A DNA stretch of 64,000 nt from Limnephilus marmoratus. Taxonomy: Eukaryota > Arthropoda > Insecta > Trichoptera > Limnephilidae. Shown one piece after another: positions 45,215 through 56,832 of this stretch (positions are counted from its first letter, which is position 1; every line of letters starts with the position of its first letter). The notes under the pieces were generated by a model. The model was not told the DNA's origin, searched no databases, and saw only the letters and a list, made by a program, of their open reading frames with translations. The stretch covers positions 14,837,721 through 14,901,720 of the forward strand of contig OU862928.1 of NCBI GenBank assembly GCA_917880885.1, written 5' to 3'. Both the position numbers and the translations under genes were made by a program.

Positions 45215-45250
45215 TATTTTGGAGTTAAGATATTGAAATAACTCATGTTT

Positions 45251-46359
45251 TAGGGTTTTCAGTACCTGGTCTAATTGTTAGAATTATTGCACTCTCGTTC
45301 AAATTGGTGCAATCCCATCGCTGTGCTTTTCATACATCTCACTCGCTGCTTGGGCCTTCCGTAGGGCGTGCGCATGGCTGAGGTAGGTGTCACCAATTTT
45401 GAGATATGACAACCGCATGAGTCAAAAAGCATAATATTGATGGGTTCCAAAGATGTATCTGATATATTTTTGTACAACAATATGCTATTATTAAATATAA
45501 TATATATTCATTATTTAGTGCATCAGTCAAAATGGCTGATTATTTGTAAAAATAAGTGATTTGAGAAAAAAATATTTCAAGTATAGTTGATTATTTAAGA
45601 AGTTTCATTTTTTGTTTTTTTCCATAAAACAAATAAATACAATATATTCACAAAATGCCGTATTTCTTATTTTATTTGTTTGTAAAAATATAATACCGAT
45701 TGGTTTATTAAAATCAATTAACTTAAGAGGGAATAACCAGATAGAACCGGAAATGTGTCATTTATAAATAAAATTTAGCCGTGTTGACTCTTTTCGACAA
45801 AAACGTATAAATTGATTTCGAAAGATTGTTATTTTATCTGGTAAAGTTATGTTTTAAATTATGAGAAAGTTAGTTAGAATTTTTAGCATAATAAGGTTAT
45901 AACCTAGGTCGTTAGAAGAAAAAAATAATTAAAAAATGTACATAAATTTAATAGTATTTTCATCACGTCTTTCACCTTTTTTGAATGTAGGTATAAATTA
46001 AAGCAAATTTTGAATGAAATAAAATCGATATTCAGTTATTTAAAAAAAACTGGTAGTGAGAATAATCAATCTTTCTCATTGGAACCGCCCTGTATGATCG
46101 TAAAGAAAATTTTTGGACGAAATATGAATTTTCGACCGCTGGCTGGTTAATGGCCCTTAATAAAATATTACAGCTAGTTAAAACTCACGCGTCAATTTTA
46201 CCGAACATAAAAATATGATTATTTTTATAGGGTAAAAAAATCTTCATTTATGAGCCTCAATAGAATTTTTATATATGTATATAGGTTTATGTTGCAATGG
46301 ATGTGAATAATGTGTGTCACCGAATAAAAAAAACATTAAAAGTTGGATGAAACCACGTT
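45251..46359. other. Helitron B internal region, no recognised gene
   Basis: AT-rich. A 69-codon minus-strand frame at 45271-45480 is unsupported. Possibly further small DNA-transposon debris (ACTTAAGAGGGAATAACC near 45720; GGAACCGCCCTGTATG near 46080), but I cannot define elements. Confidence 0.5.
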
Positions 46360-46745
46360 CTTCAATTATATTTGCACCAAATGATGTCATTTGGAACACA
46401 CTGTTGTAATTTTGAATATTTTGCAAGAAATTATTTGATAGAGACTGAAACTGAACTGCCCTGAAAGTAATGAATTCAGTGGTTCAGGTAGCATCGTCAG
46501 TTTTGTTAATTTGACCTTTCCATTTGCACAACATAATCCTGGTGATTCGAGCCGAAACTTCAAAGCATTGCAATATTGGTATTGATTGAATAGTGCTCAT
46601 TGTTCCAAAATCGACCAAGGTGTCACCGGCGTAATCTACGGTTGTATCATATCTGAAAGCCAAACGTTTGTAGGTAATTGCTACGTTTTGTTGTATCTCG
46701 CTTGAAGTCGGTGGTATGGGTTCTTCAGGAGTCGCGAAAGATCTC
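46360..46745 (-). pseudogene. Helitron B N-terminal domain, first part
   Basis: FRYDTTVDYAGDTLVDFG, then after breaks FQSLSNNFLQNIQNYNS and FQMTSFGANIIEERGF, the segment that normally precedes the QIHHRTG part now found at ~38640. The zinc-binding cysteines are partly lost. It marks the start of the Helitron protein, separated from the rest by LINE-9. Confidence 0.75.
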
Positions 46746-47009
46746 GCTTAAGAAATTCTCATTATATTTGCCTCCAACCGCTGCCAACTCTCTTCAGTCT
46801 CATTAACTCGAAGATTGTGAATTTGACCTGCGTTATGCGTATGCCGATATTCTGACGCCTCACTGGTGAAATTTTTTTTGCTGTTGCTAAAGAAGCGGTA
46901 ATTGTTGAATATGAATTAATGTCACCATATTGACAATATGAATAGATTGACATAATGAGGAATGATCTGTTTGAATTTATCAACTGCTGGCTGAAAGTAA
47001 AAGTAAAAT

Positions 47010-47192
47010 TGGGGTTCAGTGTGTCTTGGTCATCCTCTTCCAAGACCTAGACAAACCTCACCCATATACCCGGGCACCCCTGCTAAATCATCAAACGTAG
47101 CGAACCACTTGGGGTGACCTATGGCAGAGTTGCTGGTTATCCAATAAAGGTTCTCGGGGCGGCGGACCCATTCCCGACTCCCAAGTTTGATT
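47010..47192 (-). mobile_element. SINE-like element, copy 2 (partial)
   Basis: Reverse complement matches 32859 to about 33033 (shared GTTTGTCTAGGTCTTGG, CCCCAAGTGGTTCGCTACG), with scattered differences. It lacks the 3' half and the poly(A). It lies in Helitron B. Confidence 0.7.
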
Positions 47193-47455
47193 TGTTATTT
47201 TTGTTTTTTTTTTTTAATACAAAACTTTTGTCAATATACTGAAGATCTCTCACAGTCTTCTGTCTCATTCACACACTAACTTTTCGTATTATGACATTTA
47301 AAAAAAAAAGTTTGATTTTTTTTTAATTTTCTTTCATATAAACCTTGACCTGACAATAACGAACACAAAAAAAAGAATTATCCAATTTGGTGCAGTCATT
47401 TGGAAGTAATGCGCGTACATACATTTCATCGATTTATTTTTATTAATATAGAAGA

Positions 47456-47989
47456 TTTATTATAATATCATTAACTTTTTAAACGACTTACACCAGGCCT
47501 GTCACTCATAACCCTAAATTAGAAATGGCATCGTTAATTAAAACCTTTCGCACACATTAGCGAACTCACCCTTACATCATCTATCTCACTCTTCAAAACT
47601 CACATATATACTACACCAAAGAATGAAGAACAACACAAGAAGTATATTGTGGGCTTGTTTCGTGATCCGATTACAGGCCCAATGTGGACTGTTAATTTAA
47701 AAAAAAAATATGTTTCACCATGGCTATAAAGTTAAAATGGGATGGCGACGTACAATTTCGGGCATGGTTTAGAAATACAGACCGCGTGCTAAATTTTCTA
47801 GAATCAAAAGGTACAAAGTCAGGGGCACATTTGTTTCCATTCAACTTTGAATGGAAGGCACTTCTAGAGTTATTATTATATTCTTTGTTTTATGTTCTGA
47901 GCCCTGCAAGAAATCAATGTAAAAAAAGTAATATGTTTTAAATGAAGATAAACCACGGGGAAAGCTTATAAATACATAATTTATTTTAG
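47456..47989. other. Long unit 3: block U leading into the array
   Basis: Block U (47463-47880) with the full ~62-bp segment, then GAGCCCTGCAAG and the exon A3 acceptor. A 73-codon frame from 47720 (MAIKLKWDGDVQF) is open only here and is broken in units 1 and 2. Confidence 0.7.
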
Positions 47990-48196
47990 TTACATGCGAA
48001 CTGAAGACATCCAATTCTGTAAACTTCATGTGCAACGATTCTACCTCTTCACCCATACCTTGCTCAAATAAGATAGTTGATGGGAAAACCATTTACATTA
48101 CTTGTAAGCAAGGTTACAGCCGCGTTGAAGGAACGAACCAGGGGATAACCTGCAGAGGCGGCCAGTGGGACAAGCCCATACCCTCGTGCTCTCCAA
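47990..48196 (+). CDS. CCP exon A, copy 3
   Basis: 207 bp, TTATTTTAG / GTAAGT, phase 1-1. Consensus protein (Val10, Met13, Asn15, Ile36, Thr37, Arg55, Pro68). First array member, still preceded by a full block U but no longer followed by exon B. Confidence 0.8.
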
Positions 48197-48345
48197 GTAA
48201 GTCAAATGCCCAGTTTAATCATTTTTAAATTCAGTTCGTCTATTTGAACTCCGATTTGTTTTCGTGAATGCCTGAATAAATGCGAATCTTATTTGTTGGA
48301 AATAATCCACAAATTTGAATGGAAGGCACTTCTAGAGTTATGATT

Positions 48346-49508
48346 ATTTATTTATTTATTTTCGGGAAATCGACAGTTTACATTTTTACAGTTTGAACAT
48401 GTTTGTATAGCCAAAATAAAACCAATTATGGATTTCCTCCATGTGACTTTACCTCTGATTAACAGCATAATAAAAAAAATTAAATAATAAATTTATAATA
48501 AAGCAGTATGAGATCAAAAATTTTATAAAACAAAAGATTAAGTATATAAAACTAAAATTTACATAAAACATAAAATATCAATACATTGGTAACCATAAGA
48601 AGCCAGATTGTACATATAAATCAAATCATAACAGAATTAAAGATAAACGATAGAAACATAGACACATAACATATTCATGAAAAATCAGAGAAATACTCTT
48701 TTATGTACCCCTTATATTTGGTAGGTTCGGAATTGAAAATGTCCACCTTGGATAATATGCTATTGTAACTATTGCATAGTCTGTTCAGACAAGAATTTTG
48801 CTTGCAGTTTGTCTTGCATTGATCAACCCTGAACAGGACAGAAGAGCGTGTTGTACGCGCAGGTACATTAAATTGAATTTTATTTAGCAACTCTGGGCAT
48901 TGAATATTATTGTTAACTAATTTATACAGGAATATTGCATCGTTATGATGCCTTCGTACACTCAATGAATCAATTTTAAAGTATGAGGCTGCCTCTGCAT
49001 AATTATTAAATCTTACATATATGACTTGTAACAAAGATATTTGAGGAATTTGTTTTGAATTGCTTCAATTTTGTTCGTATGGATTTTATAAAATGGAGAC
49101 CAAACAACTGACGCAAACTCCAAATGACTTCGTACGTAGGTAAAGTAGAGTTGCTTAATGACGTTGATACTATTAAAAAGTTTTGTGTTTCTCATGATAA
49201 AACCTAACATTTTAGCAGCCTTATTTGTGATTTGTTGTATATGAAGGTTATATTGTAGTTTACTATCAAGGGTTATTCCAAGATCACGAATATCTGAGAC
49301 TGTTGCAATAATGTTGTTGTTATTTATAGAATAATTAAATAATGTTTTATTTTTATTTCTTGAAAAGGTAATATGATGACATTTTGAGACATTTAGAAAT
49401 AGTTGATTTTGTTGGCAATAGGTAAATATATTGTTTAAATCATGTTGTAAATTGACGCAATCGTTTAGACTTTTTATTGGCTTGTATAGCTTGGCATCAT
49501 CAGCAAAT
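48346..49508 (-). mobile_element. LINE-10 tail, copy a
   Basis: 5'-truncated LINE on the minus strand. (AAAT)n tail at the left after TTATGATTAT, then 3' UTR and RT C-terminal domain (MLGFIMRNTKLFN, YVRSHLEFASVVWSP). It begins inside the catalytic ADD motif at ~49500. Copy a has a 2-bp insertion near 49017 that breaks a frame open in copies b and c. TAATTATA at the right end suggests an ATTAT-type duplication. Confidence 0.8.
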
Positions 49509-49629
49509 TACATAATTATACACATCATTTTATGTTCTGAGCCCTGCAAAAAATCAATGTAAAGAAAGGATTATTTTTTAAATGAAGATAAACCACGGGG
49601 AAAGCTTATAAATACATAATTTATTTTAG

Positions 49630-49836
49630 TTACATGCGAACTGAAGACATCCAATTCTGTAAACTTCTTGTGCAACGATTCTACCTCTTCACCCATACCT
49701 TGCTCAAATAAGATAGTTGATGGGAAAACCATTTACTTTACTTGTAAGCAAGGTTACAGTCGCGTTGAAGGAACGAACCAGGGGATAACCTGCAGAGGCG
49801 GCCAGTGGGACAAACCCATACCCTCGTGCTCTCCAA
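49630..49836 (+). CDS. CCP exon A, copy 4
   Basis: 207 bp, canonical sites. Type-4 haplotype: Leu13 (TTG), Phe36, silent AGT at Ser43. Recurs as copies 8, 9 and 12. Confidence 0.8.
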
Positions 49837-50097
49837 GTAAGTCAAATGCTCAGTTCAATCATTTTTAAATTCAGTTCGTCTATTTGAACTCCGATTTGTT
49901 TTCGTGAATGCCTGAATAAATGCGAATCTTATTTGTTGGAAATAATTCACAAATTTGAATGGAAGGCAATTCTAGAATTATGATAATATTTTTTATATTA
50001 CGTTATGAGCCCTGCAAGAAATCAATGAAAAAAAAGAAACATGTTTTAAATGAAGACAAACCATGGGGAAAGCTTATGAATACATAATTTATTTTAG

Positions 50098-50304
50098 TTA
50101 CATGCGAACTGAAGACATCCAATTCTGTAAATTTCATGTGCAACGATTCTACCTCTTCACCCATACCTTGCTCAAATAAGATAGTTGATGGGAAAACCAT
50201 TTACATTACTTGTAAGCAAGGTTACAGCCGCGTTGAAGGAACGAACCAGGGGATAACCTGCAGTGGCGGCCAGTGGGACAAGCCCATACCCTCGTGCTCT
50301 CAAA
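50098..50304 (+). CDS. CCP exon A, copy 5
   Basis: 207 bp. Asn11 as AAT, Arg55Ser, Pro68Gln (donor context CAAA/GTAAGT). The upstream intron has the AAACCATGGGG variant. Recurs as copy 13. Confidence 0.8.
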
Positions 50305-50564
50305 GTAAGTCAAATGCCCAGTTCAATCATTTTTAAATTCAGTTCGTCTATTTGAACTCCGATTTGTTTTCGTGAATGCCTGAATAAATGCGAATCTTAT
50401 TTGTTGGAAATAATCCACAAATTTGAATGGAAGGCACTTCTAGAGTTATGATTATATACTTTATTTTATGTTCTGAGCCCTGCAAAAAATCAATGGAAAA
50501 AAGTAATTTATATTAAATGAAGATAAACTACGGGGAAAGCTTATGAATACATAATTTATTTTAG

Positions 50565-50771
50565 TTACATGCGAACTGAAGACATCCAATTCTGAAAACT
50601 TCATGTGCAACGATTCTACCTCTTCACCCATACCTTGCTCAAATAAGATAGTTGATGGGAAAACTATTTACATTACTTGTAAGCAAGGTTACAGCCGCGT
50701 TGAAGGAACGAACCAGGGGATAACCTGCAGAGGCGGCCAGTGGGACAAACCCATACCCTCGTGCTCTCCAA
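50565..50771 (+). CDS. CCP exon A, copy 6
   Basis: 207 bp. Val10Glu (GAA), silent ACT at Thr33. Recurs as copies 14 and 16. Confidence 0.8.
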
Positions 50772-50930
50772 GTAAGTCAAATGCTCAGTTCAATCATTTT
50801 TAAATTCAGTTCGTCTATTTGAATTCGATTTTGTTTTCGTGAATGCCTGAATAAATGCGGATCTTATTTGTTGGAAATAATCCACAAATTTGAATGGAAG
50901 GCACTTCTAGAGTTATGATTATTTTATTTA

Positions 50931-52130
50931 TTTATTTATTTATTTAAATACATGTCACATAATTAGACATTTACATAGAATTGGATACATTGAATCACCA
51001 TACTAGGCGGCTGCCTGTTTCATGGTGACAATGGAGGATATTTACTTTAAGTGAAGTCTATTGTTAACATATGGAACTATTAGTAATGTAATGATGTTGA
51101 AAATTGGTAAAGTTATAATAAAAAACTAGTAAAGAGAAAAAGAATTGGGTAAGGATAAGTTTGTGAGAAGATACATATCCTTATTTTAAAATTTATATGT
51201 GTGAGTGCATACGCATACGTATATACAGGTGCACACATCCATACACACATAGGCATATACACACACACACTTACACATATATATGCGTCTAGGTACATGA
51301 ATACATTAATATGTATATATACGGCCATGGACACAGTACCAACACATTTACACACAGTTGTAATTTTTTTTTTTTTTTTTTGAAGTGTATGAAGGTGTAA
51401 TTAGAATGGAGCTTGAGTATTTGCAGTAAGTATCTTTCCAAATAGTATTGAGATATATGTTAATAAAAGAGGTGTTATTTTCTAACATGGTGACAGAATA
51501 TAATTATTTATTAATGTTTGAATAACTGTACTCATGCTGCTTTTGTAGGTTTATTATAATATTTTTATTAAGTTTATGTGTATGTTTCTTTCTTATCTTT
51601 TTTTTTTTAAATTACATTATTGTAAAACTACATTGTTGTAAAACTTTGTTGTAAAACTGCACATCTCGATACAGGAATGCCCTAGTGAGATGTGCAGCTT
51701 ATTGCTATATATATTTCTTATTTTATAAATAGATAAATGAATACAATGTAAATATTTACAATAAATAATGCAGGCATATACTCTTTCTATTATTGAAAAG
51801 TTTTGATTCATTGTAACAGTTATTAAAAAAAAACATACAAATACAAGATAATACAAAAAATGGAAACAAAAAAGATTACAAAAGGCATAGCCTGTTCGAC
51901 AATATGCGTTGGTATAATTCTATTTTTTAACATATTAATGAAGTGATTTTAAATTAAAACATCATAATATTATAAAGCATTACTTTTATAAGAAAAATTA
52001 TGTCAAATTGAGCTATAAGCGGGGTAAAAACATAAAATATGACATTAAATATGATAATTAACCGATGAATATGGAAGTTTAACCTCTCATATCGGGGATG
52101 TTCCGAAGGTTAGAAAATTTCCGTTTTGCA
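50931..52130 (-). mobile_element. TE-11 (LINE 3' UTR-type fragment), copy a
   Basis: 1.2 kb inserted after TTATGATTAT, with (AAAT)n on its left edge in minus orientation and ATTATAT repeated on the right. It contains a CA/TA-rich microsatellite (~51195-51300), a T-run at ~51365, and an 11-bp perfect hairpin CTGCACATCTC/GAGATGTGCAG (~51658-51698). No RT coding was recognised, so LINE affiliation rests on the tail and duplication only. Confidence 0.65.
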
Positions 52131-52243
52131 TTATATATTTTATTTTATGTTCTGAGCCTTGCAAGAAATCAATGTAAAAAAGGAATATGTTTTAAATGAA
52201 GATAAACCACGGGGAAAGCATATGAATACATAATTTTTTTTAG

Positions 52244-52441
52244 TTACATGCGAACTGAAGACATCCAATTCTGTAAACTTCATGTGCAACGATTCTACCT
52301 CACCTTGCTCAAATAAGATAGTTGATGGGAAAACCATTTACATTACTTGTAAGCAAGGTTACAGCCGCGTTGAAGGAACGAACCAGGGGATAACCTGCAG
52401 AGGCGGCCAGTGGGACAAGCCCATACCCTCGTGCTCTCCAA
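52244..52441 (+). CDS. CCP exon A, copy 7 (198 bp)
   Basis: In-frame 9-bp deletion removing three residues between Ser19 and Cys24 (STSPCSN). All six Cys and Trp kept. Acceptor ATTTTTTTTAG. Same deletion in copy 11. Confidence 0.8.
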
Positions 52442-52591
52442 GTAAGTCAAATGCCCAGTTTAATCATTTTTAAATTCAGTTCGTCTATTTGAACTCCGAT
52501 TTGTTTTCGTGAATGCCTGAATAAATGCGAATCTTATTTGTTGGAAATAATCCACAAATTTGAATGGAAGGCACTTCTAGAGTTATGATTA

Positions 52592-53750
52592 TTTATTTAT
52601 TTATTTTCGGGAAATCGACAGTTTACATTTTTACAGTTTGAACATGTTTGTATAGCCAAAATAAAACCAATTATGGATTTCCTCCATGTGACTTTACCTC
52701 TGATTAACAGCATAATAAAAAAAATTAAATAATAAATTTATAATAAAGCAGTATGAGATCAAAAATTTTATAAAACAAAAGATTAAGTATATAAAACTAA
52801 AATTTACATAAAACATAAAATATCAATACATTGGTAACCATAAGAAGCCAGATTGTACATATAAATCAAATCATAACAGAATTAAAGATAAACGATAGAA
52901 ACATAGACACATAACATATTCATGAAAAATCAGAGAAATACTCTTTTATGTACCCCTTATATTTGGTAGGTTCGGAATTGAAAATGTCCACCTTGGATAA
53001 TATGCTATTGTAACTATTGCATAGTCTGTTCAGACAAGAATTTTGCTTGCAGTTTGTCTTGCATTGATCAACCCTGAACAGGACAGAAGAGCGTGTTGTA
53101 CGCGCAGGTACATTAAATTGAATTTTATTTAGCAACTCTGGGCATTGAATATTATTGTTAACTAATTTATACAGGAATATTGCATCCGTATGATGCCTTC
53201 GTACACTCAATGAATCAATTTTAAAGTATGAGGCTGCCTCTGCATAATTATTAAATCTTACATATGACTTGTAACAAAGATATTTGAGGAATTTGTTTTG
53301 AATTGCTTCAATTTTGTTCGTATGGATTTTATAAAATGGAGACCAAACAACTGACGCAAACTCCAAATGACTTCGTACGTAGGTAAAGTAGAGTTGCTTA
53401 ATGACGTTGATACTATTAAAAAGTTTTGTGTTTCTCATGATAAAACCTAACATTTTAGCAGCCTTATTTGTGATTTGTTGTATATGAAGGTTATATTGTA
53501 GTTTACTATCAAGGGTTATTCCAAGATCACGAATATCTGAGACTGTTGCAATGTTGTTGTTATTTATAGAATAATTAAATAATGTTTTATTTTTATTTCT
53601 TGAAAAGGTAATATGATGACATTTTGAGACATTTAGAAATAGTTGATTTTGTTGGCAATAGGTAAATATATTGTTTAAATCATGTTGTAAATTGACGCAA
53701 TCGTTTAGACTTTTTATTGGCTTGTATAGCTTGGCATCATCAGCAAATAT
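52592..53750 (-). mobile_element. LINE-10 tail, copy b
   Basis: Duplicate of 48346-49508 carried along by the 4.24-kb repeat. RT C-terminal frame open for 177 codons (52920-53453). Confidence 0.85.
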
Positions 53751-53870
53751 ACATAATTATACACATCATTTTATGTTCTGAGCCCTGCAAAAAATCAATG
53801 TAAAGAAAGGATTATTTTTTAAATGAAGATAAACCACGGGGAAAGCTTATAAATACATAATTTATTTTAG

Positions 53871-54077
53871 TTACATGCGAACTGAAGACATCCAATTCTG
53901 TAAACTTCTTGTGCAACGATTCTACCTCTTCACCCATACCTTGCTCAAATAAGATAGTTGATGGGAAAACCATTTACTTTACTTGTAAGCAAGGTTACAG
54001 TCGCGTTGAAGGAACGAACCAGGGGATAACCTGCAGAGGCGGCCAGTGGGACAAACCCATACCCTCGTGCTCTCCAA
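53871..54077 (+). CDS. CCP exon A, copy 8
   Basis: 207 bp. Same as copy 4 (Leu13, Phe36, AGT). Confidence 0.8.
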
Positions 54078-54338
54078 GTAAGTCAAATGCTCAGTTCAAT
54101 CATTTTTAAATTCAGTTCGTCTATTTGAACTCCGATTTGTTTTCGTGAATGCCTGAATAAATGCGAATCTTATTTGTTGGAAATAATTCACAAATTTGAA
54201 TGGAAGGCAATTCTAGAATTATGATAATATTTTTTATATTACGTTATGAGCCCTGCAAGAAATCAATGAAAAAAAAGAAACATGTTTTAAATGAAGACAA
54301 ACCATGGGGAAAGCTTATGAATACATAATTTATTTTAG

Positions 54339-54545
54339 TTACATGCGAACTGAAGACATCCAATTCTGTAAACTTCTTGTGCAACGATTCTACCTCTTCA
54401 CCCATACCTTGCTCAAATAAGATAGTTGATGGGAAAACCATTTACTTTACTTGTAAGCAAGGTTACAGTCGCGTTGAAGGAACGAACCAGGGGATAACCT
54501 GCAGAGGCGGCCAGTGGGACAAACCCATACCCTCGTGCTCTCCAA
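54339..54545 (+). CDS. CCP exon A, copy 9 (mosaic)
   Basis: 207 bp. The upstream intron is copy-5 type (GAAACATG, CCATGGGG) but the exon is copy-4 type (Leu13, Phe36). This indicates an exchange at the intron/exon region. Confidence 0.8.
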
Positions 54546-54806
54546 GTAAGTCAAATGCTCAGTTCAATCATTTTTAAATTCAGTTCGTCTATTTGAACTC
54601 CGATTTGTTTTCGTGAATGCCTGAATAAATGCGAATCTTATTTGTTGGAAATAATTCACAAATTTGAATGGAAGGCAATTCTAGAATTATGATAATATTT
54701 TTTATATTACGTTATGAGCCCTGCAAGAAATCAATGAAAAAAAAGAAACATGTTTTAAATGAAGACAAACCATGGGGAAAGCTTATGAATACATAATTTA
54801 TTTTAG

Positions 54807-55013
54807 TTACATGCGAACTGAAGACATCCAATTCTGTAAATTTCATGTGCAACGATTCTACCTCTTCACCCATACCTTGCTCAAATAAGATAGTTGATGG
54901 GAAAACCATTTACATTACTTGTAAGCAAGGTTACAGCCGCGTTGAAGGAACGAACCAGGGGATAACCTGCAGAGGCGGCCAGTGGGACAAACCCATACCC
55001 TCGTGCTCTCCAA
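54807..55013 (+). CDS. CCP exon A, copy 10 (mosaic)
   Basis: 207 bp. 5' part copy-5 type (AAT at Asn11), 3' part copy-6 type (Arg55, Pro68, downstream GAATTCGATTTTG). This indicates an exchange within the exon. Confidence 0.8.
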
Positions 55014-55172
55014 GTAAGTCAAATGCTCAGTTCAATCATTTTTAAATTCAGTTCGTCTATTTGAATTCGATTTTGTTTTCGTGAATGCCTGAATAAATGC
55101 GAATCTTATTTGTTGGAAATAATCCACAAATTTGAATGGAAGGCACTTCTAGAGTTATGATTATTTTATTTA

Positions 55173-56372
55173 TTTATTTATTTATTTAAATACATGTTAC
55201 ATAATTAGACATTTACATAGAATTGGATATATTGAATCACCATACTAGGCGGCTGCCTGTTTCATGGTGACAATGGAGGATATTTACTTTAAGTGAAGTC
55301 TATTGTTAACATATGGAACTATTAGTAATGTAATGATGTTGAAAATTGGTAAAGTTATAATAAAAAACTAGTAAAGAGAAAAAGAATTGGGTAAGGATAA
55401 GTTTGTGAGAAGATACATATCCTTATTTTAAAATTTATATGTGTGAGTGCATACGCATACGTATATACAGGTGCACACATCCATACACACATAGGCATAT
55501 ACACACACACACTTACACATATATATGCGTCTAGGTACATGAATACATTAATATGTATATATACGGCCATGGACACAGTACCAACACATTTACACACAGT
55601 TGTAATTTTTTTTTTTTTTTTTTGAAGTGTATGAAGGTGTAATTAGAATGGAGCTTGAGTATTTGCAGTAAGTATCTTTCCAAATAGTATTGAGATATAT
55701 GTTAATAAAAGAGGTGTTATTTTCTAACATGGTGACAGAATATAATTATTTATTAATGTTTGAATAACTGTACTCATGCTGCTTTTGTAGGTTTATTATA
55801 ATATTTTTATTAAGTTTATGTGTATGTTTCTTTCTTATCTTTTTTTTTTAAATTACATTATTGTAAAACTACATTGTTGTAAAACTTTGTTGTAAAACTG
55901 CACATCTCGATACAGGAATGCCCTAGTGAGATGTGCAGCTTATTGCTATATATATTTCTTATTTTATAAATAGATAAATGAATACAATGTAAATATGTAC
56001 AATAAATAATTCAGGCATATACTCTTTCTATTATTGAAAAGTTTTGATTCATTGTAACAGTTATTAAAAAAAAACATACAAATACAAGATAATACAAAAA
56101 ATGGAAACAAAAAAGATTACAAAAGGCATAGCCTGTTCGACAATATGCGTTGGTATAATTCTATTTTTTAACATATTAATGAAGTGATTTTAAATTAAAA
56201 CATCATAATATTATAAAGCATTACTTTTATAAGAAAAATTATGTCAAATTGAGCTATAAGCGGGGTAAAAACATAAAATATGACATTAAATATGATAATT
56301 AACCGATGAATATGGAAGTTTAACCTCTCATATCGGGGATGTTCCGAAGGTTAGAAAATTTCCGTTTTGCAT
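55173..56372 (-). mobile_element. TE-11, copy b
   Basis: Near-identical to 50931-52130, amplified with the 4.24-kb repeat. Same hairpin and microsatellite. Confidence 0.65.
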
Positions 56373-56484
56373 TATATATTTTATTTTATGTTCTGAGCCT
56401 TGCAAGAAATCAATGTAAAAAAGGAATATGTTTTAAATGAAGATAAACCACGGGGAAAGCTTATGAATACATAATTTTTTTTAG

Positions 56485-56682
56485 TTACATGCGAACTGAA
56501 GAAATCCAATTCTGTAAACTTCATGTGCAACGATTCTACCTCACCTTGCTCAAATAAGATAGTTGATGGGAAAACCATTTACATTACTTGTAAGCAAGGT
56601 TACAGCCGCGTTGAAGGAACGAACCAGGGGATAACCTGCAGAGGCGGCCAGTGGGACAAGCCCATACCCTCGTGCTCTCCAA
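56485..56682 (+). CDS. CCP exon A, copy 11 (198 bp)
   Basis: Same 9-bp in-frame deletion as copy 7, plus Thr6Lys. Otherwise consensus. Confidence 0.8.
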
Positions 56683-56832
56683 GTAAGTCAAATGCCCAGT
56701 TTAATCATTTTTAAATTCAGTTCGTCTATTTGAACTCCGATTTGTTTTCGTGAATGCCTGTATAAATGCGAATCTTATTTGTTGGAAATAATCCACAAAT
56801 TTGAATGGAAGGCACTTCTAGAGTTATGATTA

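Larger units (their letters stand above)
38712..45250 (-). mobile_element. LINE-9: non-LTR element, split by LINE-8
   Basis: One minus-strand element: ORF1 (44486-45214), endonuclease (43580-44467), RT N-terminal (42224-43452), RT C-terminal and 3' UTR (38712-39721), and an (AAAT)n tail at 38712-38732. The two RT parts join at STIRD / GITLDSKF across LINE-8. It is inserted in the Helitron B N-terminal coding region. Confidence 0.8.
36953..47455 (-). mobile_element. Helitron B, degenerate autonomous type, with nested LINEs
   Basis: Lies between A36952 and T47456 of the long CCP unit. The empty site is seen near 3400 (TTATAATTTATTCATAATATT). Minus-strand 3' end: GGCGAACTTCG-type hairpin region then CTAG. 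5' end: TCTTCTATATTAATAAAAAT. It encodes pieces of a Helitron Rep-helicase protein (37271-38706 and 46360-46745), split by LINE-9. No target duplication, as expected for Helitrons. Confidence 0.85.

Noticed and set aside
45271..45480. 69-codon minus-strand frame
   Set aside because: No recognisable domain, and it lies between LINE-9 and Helitron remnants.
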